A DNA stretch of 64,000 nt, taken from NCBI RefSeq assembly GCF_000819785.1, contig NZ_CDBK01000044.1, forward strand, positions 145,668-209,667, given 5' to 3'. Origin of the DNA: Aeromonas caviae (GTDB taxonomy: Bacteria; Pseudomonadota; Gammaproteobacteria; Enterobacterales; Aeromonadaceae). Under the pieces are notes generated by a model. The model did not search any database. It had not been told where the DNA came from and worked only from the letters and a program-made list of their open reading frames with translations. Each line of letters begins with the position of its first letter. The stretch's first letter is position 1. The position numbers and the translations under genes are program-made. Shown here piece by piece: positions 42,765-50,586 of the stretch.

Positions 42765-44786
42765 TCACTGCGCCTTGGGGGCCTCGTCGGCAGGCGCGGC
42801 ATCGGCCTCGCTGGCAGGGGCCACCGGCGCCGGGCCAGGTACCAGCTCCACCGCCGGCTTGGCGATGAGGGAGCGGGTCTCTTCCACCGCTTCGGTCAGC
42901 TTGACCTCGATGATCTGGCCGAGCTCGTAGACCACCTCGGTCTTGTCCAGATAGACGCGACCGTTGTCCCAGTTGCACTCCAGCCGATCCTTGTTGTCCA
43001 GGATATGGCGGGCGGGCATGAAGACCACGGCGCCGTTCTCCTGCAGGCGCAGCTTGAGGCCGGCGCGCATCACGTCGATGATCTCGGCGTTGAACACCTT
43101 GTCGGTGCCCGCATCGGCCTTGAGGTAGCGCACATAGAGCCAGTCGCCGATGTCGCGCTCCACCATGCGGTGCAGGCGGCGGCAGGCAGTCAGGTGCTCG
43201 GTCAGCTCCAGGCTGGGGCGCTCGCCCGGGGTCTTGCCGGCGATGACCGCCTTGAGCAGGCGATGGTTGACCATGTCGCCGTATTTGCGGATGGGGGAGG
43301 TCCAGGTGGCGTAGGCATCCAGACCCAGGCCGTAGTGGGCGCCCGGTTCGGCGGACATCAGGGCATAGCTCTGGAAGCGGCGGATCTTGCCGTCCAGCCA
43401 GCGGGTGTCCAGGTTGTCTATCCAGCGGCGCAGGGCGCAGAAGCCGGAGAGACTCGCGATCTCTTCCTTCTCGAACGGGGCCTCGGCGGTCTTGAGCAGC
43501 TCGATGGCGCCGTCCAGGGACTCCTCGTCAAAGCCGGTGTGGACGTTGAAGATGCCGTAGCCGACCTCTTTGCCCAGCACGCGGCCGGCGCAGATGTTGG
43601 CGGCGATCATCGACTCTTCCACCATGCGGTTGGCGATGCGGCGCGGCTCCACGTGGATGGCCAGCACTTCGCCGTCTTCACCCAGCTCGAAGTCGTAGTC
43701 GGGTCTGTCCGGGAACACCAGGGCATGCTCGGTGCGCCACTTGATGCGGGCCTCCGTCATCGCCTTCATCAGGGGCAGCTGGGCCAGGACGCCGGCGTCG
43801 ATATCCAGCGCTTTGCCGTGCTCGGCCCAGTCGGAGACGTCGTCATAGCTGAGACGGGCATGTGAGACGATGCGGGCGGCGAAGAACTCGGTCTCCTCCA
43901 GCAGCAGGCCGTCCTCGGCGATGAGCAGACGGGCGCACAGGGTGTTGCGCTCCTCGCCCTCTTTCAGGGAGCAGAGCTCGTCGGAGAGGGTGCGCGGGAT
44001 CATGGGCACGTTGCGCCCCGGCATGTAGACGGTGAAGGCGCGCTGGGCGGCCTCCTTGTCCAGCTCGCTCCCCTCGGCCACATAGGCGGTCGGGTCGGCG
44101 ATGGCCACCAGCAGCTCCCAGCCGTTCTCCAGCTTGGTGATGGCCAGGGCATCGTCCATGTCCTTGGTCTTGGCACCGTCGATGGTGAAGAAGGGAACCT
44201 GGGTCAGATCCCGGCGGGGCAGCTCTTCCTCTTCGATCACCTTCCACTCCGGCAGGTCCGCCGGTTCAATCTGGGCCAGGTTGTGGCGCGCCAGCACCAC
44301 CCACCAGGGCACGTTGTGATCTTCCTGGGTGGCGATGAGCTGGGTGATCTCGGCGGAGAAGTTGCCGTCTACCAGGGCATGGCGCTTGAGGGTGGCGACC
44401 ACCCAGTCCCCTTCCTTGAAGGATTTCTCGTCCAGACCCTTCTTGGCGCGGGCCTTGATGGCGTCCTTGATGAGGGGGTGGTCGGGCACCACGTTGAGGC
44501 GGTCGCGGAACATCTTGACGCGGCCGACGAAGCGGGTGACGGCCTGCTCCAGCAGGGCATCCGGCTCGGCCACCTCTTTCTCTTTTTCAGTGCGGATCAG
44601 GGCGCTCACCCGGTCACCGTGCATCACCTTCTTCATGTAGGGAGGCGGCACGAAATAGCTGGTCTTCTCATCGACCTCCAGGAAGCCGAAGCCCCGATCG
44701 GAGGCGCGGATCACACCCTCTTTCTTGGGGATGTTTTCGCGGATTTGTTGCTTGAGCTGGGCCAGCAGCGGATTGTCTTGGAACAT
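42765..44786 (-). CDS. rnb: Exoribonuclease II
   Basis: A 673-residue RNase II. Two N-terminal cold-shock domains (about 15-190; ASDRGFGFLEVDEKTSYFVPPPYMKKVMHGDRV), the RNB catalytic domain with the metal-binding aspartates in FFTIDGAKTKDMDDALAI, and a C-terminal S1 domain (about 560-645; KVFNAEIIDVMRAGLKLRL). It degrades mRNA 3' to 5'. E. coli RNase II has 644 residues; here a tail of about 30 mostly Ala, Pro, Glu and Lys residues is added after the S1 domain (GPAPVAPASEADAAPADEAP). The tail's role is unknown. Confidence 0.95.
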   Translation of the reverse strand: MFQDNPLLAQLKQQIRENIPKKEGVIRASDRGFGFLEVDEKTSYFVPPPYMKKVMHGDRVSALIRTEKEKEVAEPDALLEQAVTRFVGRVKMFRDRLNVVPDHPLIKDAIKARAKKGLDEKSFKEGDWVVATLKRHALVDGNFSAEITQLIATQEDHNVPWWVVLARHNLAQIEPADLPEWKVIEEEELPRRDLTQVPFFTIDGAKTKDMDDALAITKLENGWELLVAIADPTAYVAEGSELDKEAAQRAFTVYMPGRNVPMIPRTLSDELCSLKEGEERNTLCARLLIAEDGLLLEETEFFAARIVSHARLSYDDVSDWAEHGKALDIDAGVLAQLPLMKAMTEARIKWRTEHALVFPDRPDYDFELGEDGEVLAIHVEPRRIANRMVEESMIAANICAGRVLGKEVGYGIFNVHTGFDEESLDGAIELLKTAEAPFEKEEIASLSGFCALRRWIDNLDTRWLDGKIRRFQSYALMSAEPGAHYGLGLDAYATWTSPIRKYGDMVNHRLLKAVIAGKTPGERPSLELTEHLTACRRLHRMVERDIGDWLYVRYLKADAGTDKVFNAEIIDVMRAGLKLRLQENGAVVFMPARHILDNKDRLECNWDNGRVYLDKTEVVYELGQIIEVKLTEAVEETRSLIAKPAVELVPGPAPVAPASEADAAPADEAPKAQ

Positions 44787-44872
44787 AAATGGGGAACCTG
44801 AGTGGAGACCTGATGGTTAATCGCCCAGCACTATACGTTTTTACCCCCCCAAAGCCAAGGTGAATGGCCCCC

Positions 44873-45772
44873 TCAACGGGGTTGCAGTGCCCGTCGCCCC
44901 TGCTGGATCAGGCGCTGGGATATCTGCTTGTGCAGCCCCCGCTCCAGCACCCAGCGGTGCCAGTAGAGCTGCTCGACCAGGTGGTGATCCGGGTTGAGAT
45001 CGAGCAGGCGCCCCTCTTCCAGTTGCTGGCGGATCTGCAATTCCGGGATGAGGCAGCAGGCCAGCCCCTGCTCCGCCATGGCGACGAAGGCCTCGGAGGA
45101 TCGCACCGTGTGGCAGGGGTAGCCACCGGGGGGGAGGGCGAAATGACGGGCCATGTAGCTGATGTGCATGTCGTCGCGCTGATCGAAGGCCACCGCCGGC
45201 GCCTTGGCCAGGGTCGCCGCCGTGAGGCCGTTCGGGAAGTGGCGGGCGACGAAGGCGGGGCTGGCGGTGAGCAGATAGCGCATCTCGCCGAGTTCGTCGA
45301 CGCAGCAGCCCGCCAGCGGCTGGGGTTGCAGGCTGACGGCGCCGAACGCCTGCCCCTCGCGCACCCGGTCCAGGGTGCGGCTCTCGTCATCCACCAGCAG
45401 GTTCAGCTCGATGGGGTATTGCTCCAGCAGCGGCGCCAGGGCGGGCAGGAACCAGGTAGCCAGGCTGTCGGCATTGACGGCGATACTGACCCGGATGGGG
45501 GCCCTGGGCTCGTCGGGGGAGAGCTCGCCGGCCAGCTCCAGCTCCAGCTGGCGCACCTGGCGATAGTGGGCCAGCAGCTTCTGGCCGAGCCCCGTGGCCT
45601 GCAGCGGCTGGCTGCGGATGATGAGCGGCTCCGCAAACTGCTGCTCCAGCTGCTTGATGCGCTGGGAGATGGCGGACTGGGTGATGTGCAGGCGCTGGGC
45701 GGCACGCTCGAAGTTTTGCTCCCGGATCACCGCGTCCAGGGCCAGCAGCAGCTTGTAGTCCAGCGTTTTCAT
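44873..45772 (-). CDS. argP: LysR-type regulator ArgP (formerly IciA)
   Basis: A 299-residue LysR regulator aligning with E. coli ArgP: the winged HTH ALDAVIREQNFERAAQRLHITQSAISQRIKQLEQ, then SIAVNADSLATWFLPALAPLLEQYPIELNLLVDDESRTLDRVREG, VAFDQRDDMH and VRSSEAFVAMAEQGLACCLIPELQI. ArgP senses lysine and arginine and activates the exporter gene argO. The ATG at 45772 has AAGGA six bases upstream. Here ahyI and ahyR separate it from argO. A published description of A. hydrophila placed an iciA-like gene beside ahyI; this is that gene. Confidence 0.94.
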   Translation of the reverse strand: MKTLDYKLLLALDAVIREQNFERAAQRLHITQSAISQRIKQLEQQFAEPLIIRSQPLQATGLGQKLLAHYRQVRQLELELAGELSPDEPRAPIRVSIAVNADSLATWFLPALAPLLEQYPIELNLLVDDESRTLDRVREGQAFGAVSLQPQPLAGCCVDELGEMRYLLTASPAFVARHFPNGLTAATLAKAPAVAFDQRDDMHISYMARHFALPPGGYPCHTVRSSEAFVAMAEQGLACCLIPELQIRQQLEEGRLLDLNPDHHLVEQLYWHRWVLERGLHKQISQRLIQQGRRALQPR

Positions 45773-45926
45773 CAGCATTCCTTATGAAAAAAGGGAGTTC
45801 AGCAAGAATGCTACTCAAGGGAGCGCCAGAGGACAACCTGACCGCCCCCATGGAGGGGGCCGGTGCCCGGGGCCGCCCCTGTGAGATGTGACAGTAGCCC
45901 TGGCATGAGATTCATAAGATACTCAC

Positions 45927-46003
45927 CCGGTCCGTTTTTGCATGGGGTGGAAACGGACCATAGCGAGCGTCTTGAATCCCGGGCCGGTCCCGGGACTTTT
46001 TTT
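45927..46003 (+). ncRNA. Candidate small RNA between argP and ahyI
   Basis: On the plus strand a nine-base stem GGTCCGTTT (45929-45937) / AAACGGACC (45951-45959) closes a 13-base loop (TTGCATGGGGTGG), followed by a 17-base linker and a textbook terminator: TCCCGGG/CCCGGGA (45977-45995) with seven T residues (45997-46003). No plus-strand gene ends here: argP and ahyI are both on the minus strand. A TAAGAT (45915-45920) six to nine bases upstream of the first hairpin is a possible -10 element, predicting an RNA of about 75-80 nt; no good -35 is visible. Not a match to any RNA family I know. Confidence 0.5.
45977..46003 (+). terminator. Plus-strand terminator without upstream gene
   Basis: A seven-base GC stem, CCGGT loop and T7. 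On the minus strand the same hairpin lacks a T tract (TTCAAG follows), so it does not serve ahyI. Confidence 0.85.
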
Positions 46004-46005
46004 GC

Positions 46006-46635
46006 TCAGATGACGGCGAGCAGAGCATCCCCCGCCGGCCGGTAATGGCCCTGCAGGGGGCGATGGACGGCGCGGTCGAAACGCTCGTCCAGGTGGAAGC
46101 GGATGCCGACCCCGCGCACGGCCCCCAGATCCACCGCCTGGCGATGGCCGAGGCGCTCGATGGGCAGGCCGAGGCGACGGAAGATGCGCTCCACCGGCAG
46201 GCTGACCACGGCCACCAGCTCGCGGATCCCCTGCTCCCTGGCGAAGGCCAGCACCTCGCGGAAGATGACGCAGGTGAGTTCGCTGATACCGTTCTCCAGG
46301 CGAGGGGCCCGGTCGGCGTCGATGGCGAGGCGGGTCAGCTCCCACACGTCGTTGCCGCGCGGGGGGGCTTCGCCAGCGAGGGCGGTGGGGAAGATGCTGG
46401 GCAGCATGTAATCCTGGGCGCAGCTGAGCAGGCGGATGCAGCCGCACAGCCCCTGCTTGTCTTCAATCAGCACCCAGTGGGTGTCGGGCTTGTCGAAGTT
46501 GTCCCGCTCCAGGCCACGGCGGGATTCCACGTCCCAACCGAGTCGATCGGAGAAGACGCGGTTGCGAAATCGGTAGAGCTCGTTTTCGACCTCCCATCTG
46601 GGGTGTTCTTTCAATTTTCCTTTGAAAACAAGCAT
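46006..46635 (-). CDS. ahyI: N-acyl homoserine lactone synthase AhyI
   Basis: A 209-residue LuxI-family synthase nearly identical in layout to A. hydrophila AhyI. Conserved family residues: R24 and W34 region (FRNRVFSDRLGWDV), D46/D48 region (DNFDKPDTHWV), IRLLSCAQDYMLPSIFPTALAG, WELTRLAID with the catalytic Glu and Arg, and RELVAVVSLPVERIFRRLG. It makes mainly C4-homoserine lactone in A. hydrophila. Convergent in logic with ahyR: the two genes are divergently transcribed from a 64-bp region. The C-terminal ~15 residues differ from the AhyI I remember, so species may differ. It ends 3 bp from the plus-strand sRNA terminator. Confidence 0.96.
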   Translation of the reverse strand: MLVFKGKLKEHPRWEVENELYRFRNRVFSDRLGWDVESRRGLERDNFDKPDTHWVLIEDKQGLCGCIRLLSCAQDYMLPSIFPTALAGEAPPRGNDVWELTRLAIDADRAPRLENGISELTCVIFREVLAFAREQGIRELVAVVSLPVERIFRRLGLPIERLGHRQAVDLGAVRGVGIRFHLDERFDRAVHRPLQGHYRPAGDALLAVI

Positions 46636-46664
46636 TCATGTCTCTCCATTTCATGGTTAGGCGC

Positions 46665-46682
46665 TATAATCCAAGGCCTTGG
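46665..46682 (+). promoter_or_regulatory. ahyR -10 element with overlapping palindrome
   Basis: A perfect TATAAT (46665-46670) without a fitting -35 hexamer suggests an activator-dependent ahyR promoter. Immediately downstream is the perfect 12-base palindrome CCAAGGCCTTGG (46671-46682), overlapping the predicted transcription start; a CCAT-TTC-ATGG dyad lies at 46646-46656. A classical 20-bp lux box could not be identified. Confidence 0.45.
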
Positions 46683-46699
46683 CCAGGGGAGGCTTGCCT

Positions 46700-47482
46700 A
46701 TGACACGCGACCAACTGCTTGAGTACCTGGAACATTTCACGCTGGTGACCGATGGCAACCGGCTGTCCGAGCTCATCGGCCGCTTCACCCTGGGAATGGG
46801 TTACGACTACTACCGCTTCGCCCTCATCCTGCCCATGTCGATGCAAAGGCCCAAGGTGGTGCTGTTCAACCAGTGCCCCGACTCCTGGGTACAGGCCTAC
46901 ACCCTGAACAACATGCTGGCCTGCGATCCCATCATCCAGCTCGCCCGCAGGCAGACCCTGCCCATCTACTGGAACCGGCTGGACGAGAAGGCGCGCTTCC
47001 TGCAAGAGGGGAGCATGGATGTGATGGGGCTGGCGGCGGAATTCGGGTTGCGCAACGGCATCTCGTTCCCGCTGCACGGGGCGGCGGGGGAGAACGGCAT
47101 ACTCTCTTTCATCACCCGGGAGCGGGCGTCGAGCGATCTGATGCTGGAGTCCTCGCCCATCCTCTCCTGGATGTCCAACTACATCTTCGAGGCGGCGATC
47201 CGGATCGTGCGCCAGAGCATGAGGGAGGACGATCCCCAGGAGCCCCTGACGGAGCGGGAGACCGAGTGCCTGTTCTGGGCCAGCGAAGGGAAGACATCGG
47301 GGGAGATCGCCTGCATCCTCGGCATCACGGAGCGCACCGTGAACTACCACCTCAATCAGGTCACCCGCAAGACGGGGTCGATGAACCGCTACCAGGCCAT
47401 CGCCAAGGGGGTGAGCAGCGGCATCCTGCTGCCGAACCTGGAGCAGGTGGTGGTCACCAACTTCCCCTCCCTGCTGCAGTGA
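46700..47482 (+). CDS. ahyR: LuxR-type quorum-sensing regulator AhyR
   Basis: A 260-residue LuxR-family regulator. The autoinducer-binding domain (about 20-170) has MGYDYYRFALILPM, SWVQAYTLNNMLACDPIIQLAR and NGISFPLHGAAGENGILSFI with the conserved Trp, Tyr and Asp residues. The C-terminal HTH (about 190-250) reads LTERETECLFWASEGKTSGEIACILGITERTVNYHLNQ. It binds C4-HSL and controls exoprotease, biofilm and other functions in A. hydrophila. ATG at 46700 gives the exact published length of AhyR; upstream in-frame TTG at 46679 is not needed. AGGGGAGG precedes the ATG. Confidence 0.96.
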   Translation: MTRDQLLEYLEHFTLVTDGNRLSELIGRFTLGMGYDYYRFALILPMSMQRPKVVLFNQCPDSWVQAYTLNNMLACDPIIQLARRQTLPIYWNRLDEKARFLQEGSMDVMGLAAEFGLRNGISFPLHGAAGENGILSFITRERASSDLMLESSPILSWMSNYIFEAAIRIVRQSMREDDPQEPLTERETECLFWASEGKTSGEIACILGITERTVNYHLNQVTRKTGSMNRYQAIAKGVSSGILLPNLEQVVVTNFPSLLQ

Positions 47483-47744
47483 ATACAGGCCCGGCGGCAC
47501 CGGCTCGTCGCCTGGCATCCCCTCTGTCGCCATCACCGCTGTCCTGCGCCGTCCCATCCTGCCGCCGATTCTCGGGGTGGGGCTGTGACCCCACAATTGT
47601 CAGATCCTGCAATTGACAACCTTCTTTGTGTGGTTTCGGCCCGGTTTTCATCAGTTTTATGAATGCATCAGAAAATGAATGAATTTCTCTGATTACCCGC
47701 ACCCCCTTATAGTGCGTTTCTCTCTTTCACAGGAACGCATCCCC

Positions 47745-48365
47745 ATGTTCGCCACCACCCTGCAAGGCTTTACCCTCGGCCTTGCCATGATCATCCCCAT
47801 CGGGGCCCAGAATGCCTTCGTGCTGAGCCGGGGCATTCACCGCAACCACCACCTGCTGACGGCGACCCTCTGCTGTCTGTGCGATCTCGTGCTGATCGGC
47901 ATCGGGGTGTTCGGCGGGGCCAACCTGCTGGCAGCCAGCCCGATCGGCCTGGCCCTGCTGACCTGGGGCGGCGTGCTCTTCCTCGGCTGGTTCGGGGTGC
48001 GCTCCCTGCGCAGTGCCTGGCGCGGCCAGGAGGCGGCCCTGGCGGACTCGCCCCGGTTGATGGGGGTGAAGAGCGTGCTGGCCATGACCCTCGGAGTCAC
48101 TCTGCTCAATCCCCACGTCTACCTGGATACCCTGATGCTGCTCGGTTCCTTCGGCAGCCAGTTTGCCGAGGAGCTCAGACCCGCCTTCGCGGCGGGGGCC
48201 ATGCTGGCTTCTCTGGTCTGGTTCTACGGACTGGCGTTCGGGGCGGCGGCGCTTTCCCCCTGGCTTGCCCGGGGCCGGGTGCAGCAAGCCATTGATCTTG
48301 TTGTAGGTCTCATCATGCTGGTGCTGGCGGCCAAGTTGGCACTGGGTGCCATATCGGCCTCATGA
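47745..48365 (+). CDS. argO: LysE/ArgO-family amino acid exporter
   Basis: A 206-residue protein with five to six membrane helices of the LysE family: FTLGLAMIIPIGAQNAFVLSRGIHRNH at the N-terminus, then helix pairs with WGGVLFLGWFGVRSLRSAW and TLGVTLLNPHVYLDTLMLLGSFG, where the conserved LNPHVYLDT motif is the family hallmark. ArgO exports arginine (and canavanine) and is activated by ArgP. Proximity to argP (only the ahy pair between) supports ArgO over other LysE members. A TATAGT (47708-47713) with no -35 upstream suits an activator-dependent promoter. ATG at 47745 has AGGAA upstream. Confidence 0.92.
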   Translation: MFATTLQGFTLGLAMIIPIGAQNAFVLSRGIHRNHHLLTATLCCLCDLVLIGIGVFGGANLLAASPIGLALLTWGGVLFLGWFGVRSLRSAWRGQEAALADSPRLMGVKSVLAMTLGVTLLNPHVYLDTLMLLGSFGSQFAEELRPAFAAGAMLASLVWFYGLAFGAAALSPWLARGRVQQAIDLVVGLIMLVLAAKLALGAISAS

Positions 48366-48480
48366 GGCTATTTTTGTGCCGGGCTTCATAAAAATGAGTC
48401 CCGGTGCCATCTGCTGACATATTCGTCTGTTAAATTCCCGGCGCTGGTAAAGCGTTACTCATAATAAAAGGGAAAAAACA

Positions 48481-50472
48481 GTGAATAACACCATGAAGCT
48501 GGGGGCTATTGCCGCCATCGTGCTGCTGTCTGCCTGCAGCAACGAGAATGACAGCAAGGCGCAGCCGGGGACCGTCTCCCTGCGCCTGATCCAGACCTCC
48601 GACATCCACTCCAACGTGCTGGGGTACGACTACTACCAGAACAAGGAGGATCGCAAGTTCGGCCTCTCCCGCACCGCCCTGCTGATCCGCGCCGCCCGCG
48701 CCGAGAACCCCAACAACCTGCTGCTCGACAACGGTGACCTCATTCAGGGCACGCCGCTGGCGGACTACATCTTCGAGCAGTCCGGTGCCGGCTACCTCGA
48801 GAAGCAGGCTCACCCGGTGTTCAAGGCGATGAACGAGCTGGGCTACGACGCGGGCAACCTGGGCAACCACGAGTTCAACTACGGCCTGGACTACCTCGGC
48901 AAGGTGCTGGCGGGAGCCGACTTCCCCTATGTGAACGCCAACGTGTTCGAGGCGGGGGCCTTCAAGCGCGATGCCAAGGGACAGATTGACTGGAGCGGCA
49001 ACAAGTTCACCCCCTATCTGCTGCTGGAGCGCGAGGTGACCGATGACAAGGGCCAGCGCCAGCGCGTCAAGGTGGGCATCCTGGGGCTGACCCCGCCCCA
49101 GGTGCTGCAGTGGGACAAGCGCCATCTGGAGGGCAAGGTGGTGGTGGCCGACATGGTCGAGACCGCCAATCACTATGTGCCCGAGCTGCGCGCCAAGGGC
49201 GCCGACATCGTGGTGGTGGTGGCCCACACCGGCATCAATGCCAGCAGCTACGAGGCCATGATGGAGAACTCCGCCTGGCATCTGGCCAAGGTGAAGGGGG
49301 TGGACGCCCTGATGCTGGGCCACGCCCACAAGAACTTCCCCGGGGACTTCCCGGATCTGCCGGAGGTGGACAATAAGGCCGGTACCCTCAGCGGCATCCC
49401 CACCGTGATGCCCGGCTACTGGGGCAACCACCTCGGCATCATCGACCTCAAGCTGGAACAGGTGGACGGCAAGTGGCAGGTGAAGCAGAGCCAGGCCAGC
49501 CTGCGCAAGATAGACGCCAGCGAGGGCAGTGCGGTGGATCAGCGGGTGGTGGACCTGGTGCAGGCGGATCACGACGCCACCAACCAGTGGCTGGACGAGC
49601 CGCTCGGCAAGATCACCTCCCCCATCCACAGCTTCTTCGCCCTGGTGCAGGACGACCCCTCGGTGCAGCTGGTGAGCGATGCCCAGCGCCGCCACGCGGA
49701 GCAGTTGCAACAAGACGGCCTGCTCAAGGAGTCCTACCCCATCCTGTCGGTGGCGGCCCCCTTCCGTGGCGGTCGCAACGGCATCAACGACTTCACCTAC
49801 GTGGCCCAGGGTGACATCTCCCTGCGCAACGTCTCCGACCTTTACATCTATCCGAACACCCTGCAGGTGGTCGAGGTGAACGGGGCCACCGTCAAGGAGT
49901 GGCTGGAGATGAGCGCTGGCCAGTTCAACCAGATCGACACCGGCAAGACAGAGGTGCAGTGGCTGGTGAACGAGAGCTTCCCCACCTACAACTTCGATGT
50001 GATTGACGGGGTCAACTACGAGGTGGACATCACCCAGCCGGCCCGCTACAGCAAGGACGGGGTCAAGGTGAGCGACGGCCAGCGCATCAGCGGCCTCACC
50101 TTCAACGGCCAGCCCGTGGACCCGGCCCAGAAGTTCTACGTGGTGACCAACAACTACCGCGCCAGCGGCGGCGGCCACTTCCCGGGCATCGACGGCAGCA
50201 ACATCGTCCATGAAGATCCCTTCGAGACGCGGGAGATCATCGCCCAGTACCTGAAGGCCCAGTCTGCGGACAACCCGGCCGGCTTCAGCCCGGCGGCCAA
50301 CAACAACTGGCACATGAAGGCCCTGCCCGCCAACGTGGACGTGCGCCTCTACTCCTCGCCGACCGACGAGGCCAAGGCCCTGGCGGGGGCGGATCTGTCG
50401 TACCAGTCCACCCTGCCGATGGATGACGCCAAGCACCCCGGCTACGCCATCTACCGCCTGATCCGCCAGTAA
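48481..50472 (+). CDS. cpdB: Bifunctional 2',3'-cyclic-nucleotide phosphodiesterase/3'-nucleotidase-type lipoprotein
   Basis: A 663-residue metallophosphatase. The two-domain layout is clear: an N-terminal calcineurin-like domain with QTSDIHSNVLGYDYY, LLDNGDLIQGT, GNLGNHEFNYGLDYL, VVVAHTGIN and MLGHAHKNFPG, and a C-terminal 5'-nucleotidase domain ending with NNYRASGGGHFPG. CpdB degrades 2',3'-cyclic nucleotides in the periplasm to nucleosides. Here the signal sequence ends with LLSAC (Cys19), a lipobox, so the protein is probably membrane-anchored, unlike E. coli CpdB. The start is GTG 48481 with AAGGGA upstream; an ATG 12 bases later is possible. Confidence 0.9.
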   Translation: MNNTMKLGAIAAIVLLSACSNENDSKAQPGTVSLRLIQTSDIHSNVLGYDYYQNKEDRKFGLSRTALLIRAARAENPNNLLLDNGDLIQGTPLADYIFEQSGAGYLEKQAHPVFKAMNELGYDAGNLGNHEFNYGLDYLGKVLAGADFPYVNANVFEAGAFKRDAKGQIDWSGNKFTPYLLLEREVTDDKGQRQRVKVGILGLTPPQVLQWDKRHLEGKVVVADMVETANHYVPELRAKGADIVVVVAHTGINASSYEAMMENSAWHLAKVKGVDALMLGHAHKNFPGDFPDLPEVDNKAGTLSGIPTVMPGYWGNHLGIIDLKLEQVDGKWQVKQSQASLRKIDASEGSAVDQRVVDLVQADHDATNQWLDEPLGKITSPIHSFFALVQDDPSVQLVSDAQRRHAEQLQQDGLLKESYPILSVAAPFRGGRNGINDFTYVAQGDISLRNVSDLYIYPNTLQVVEVNGATVKEWLEMSAGQFNQIDTGKTEVQWLVNESFPTYNFDVIDGVNYEVDITQPARYSKDGVKVSDGQRISGLTFNGQPVDPAQKFYVVTNNYRASGGGHFPGIDGSNIVHEDPFETREIIAQYLKAQSADNPAGFSPAANNNWHMKALPANVDVRLYSSPTDEAKALAGADLSYQSTLPMDDAKHPGYAIYRLIRQ

Positions 50473-50493
50473 GGCAGACGCTGGCAGCCAACA

Positions 50494-50522
50494 AAAAAGC
50501 CCTCGCAGTGCGAGGGCTTTTT
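50494..50522. terminator. Bidirectional terminator between cpdB and lpxL
   Basis: GCCCTCGC/GCGAGGGC with a three-base loop, flanked by A5 and T5, so it can act on both strands for the convergent genes. Confidence 0.92.
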
Positions 50523-50586
50523 CATGGGGCGTGGTGCCATCCTGTCCTGTCGTCTGGACTTGCCCGGTCGACGGGGCGAGAGGGCA

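Noticed and set aside
42512..42802. 96-codon minus-strand frame spanning the rnb terminator
   Set aside because: It overlaps the rnb 3' end and terminator in another frame and lacks a recognisable start site or homology.
45841..45865. CCCCC-ATGGA-GGGGG hairpin near the argP start as a terminator
   Set aside because: No T tract on either strand; it lies upstream of argP in its leader, so it is not a terminator.
48376..48404. CCGGG-TCAT/ATGA-CCCGG hairpin after argO as terminator
   Set aside because: Internal mismatches and no T tract downstream; T5 is on the wrong side.
48430..50436. 668-codon minus-strand frame over the cpdB-type gene
   Set aside because: Antisense artefact of codon third-position GC; the plus-strand gene has every family motif.
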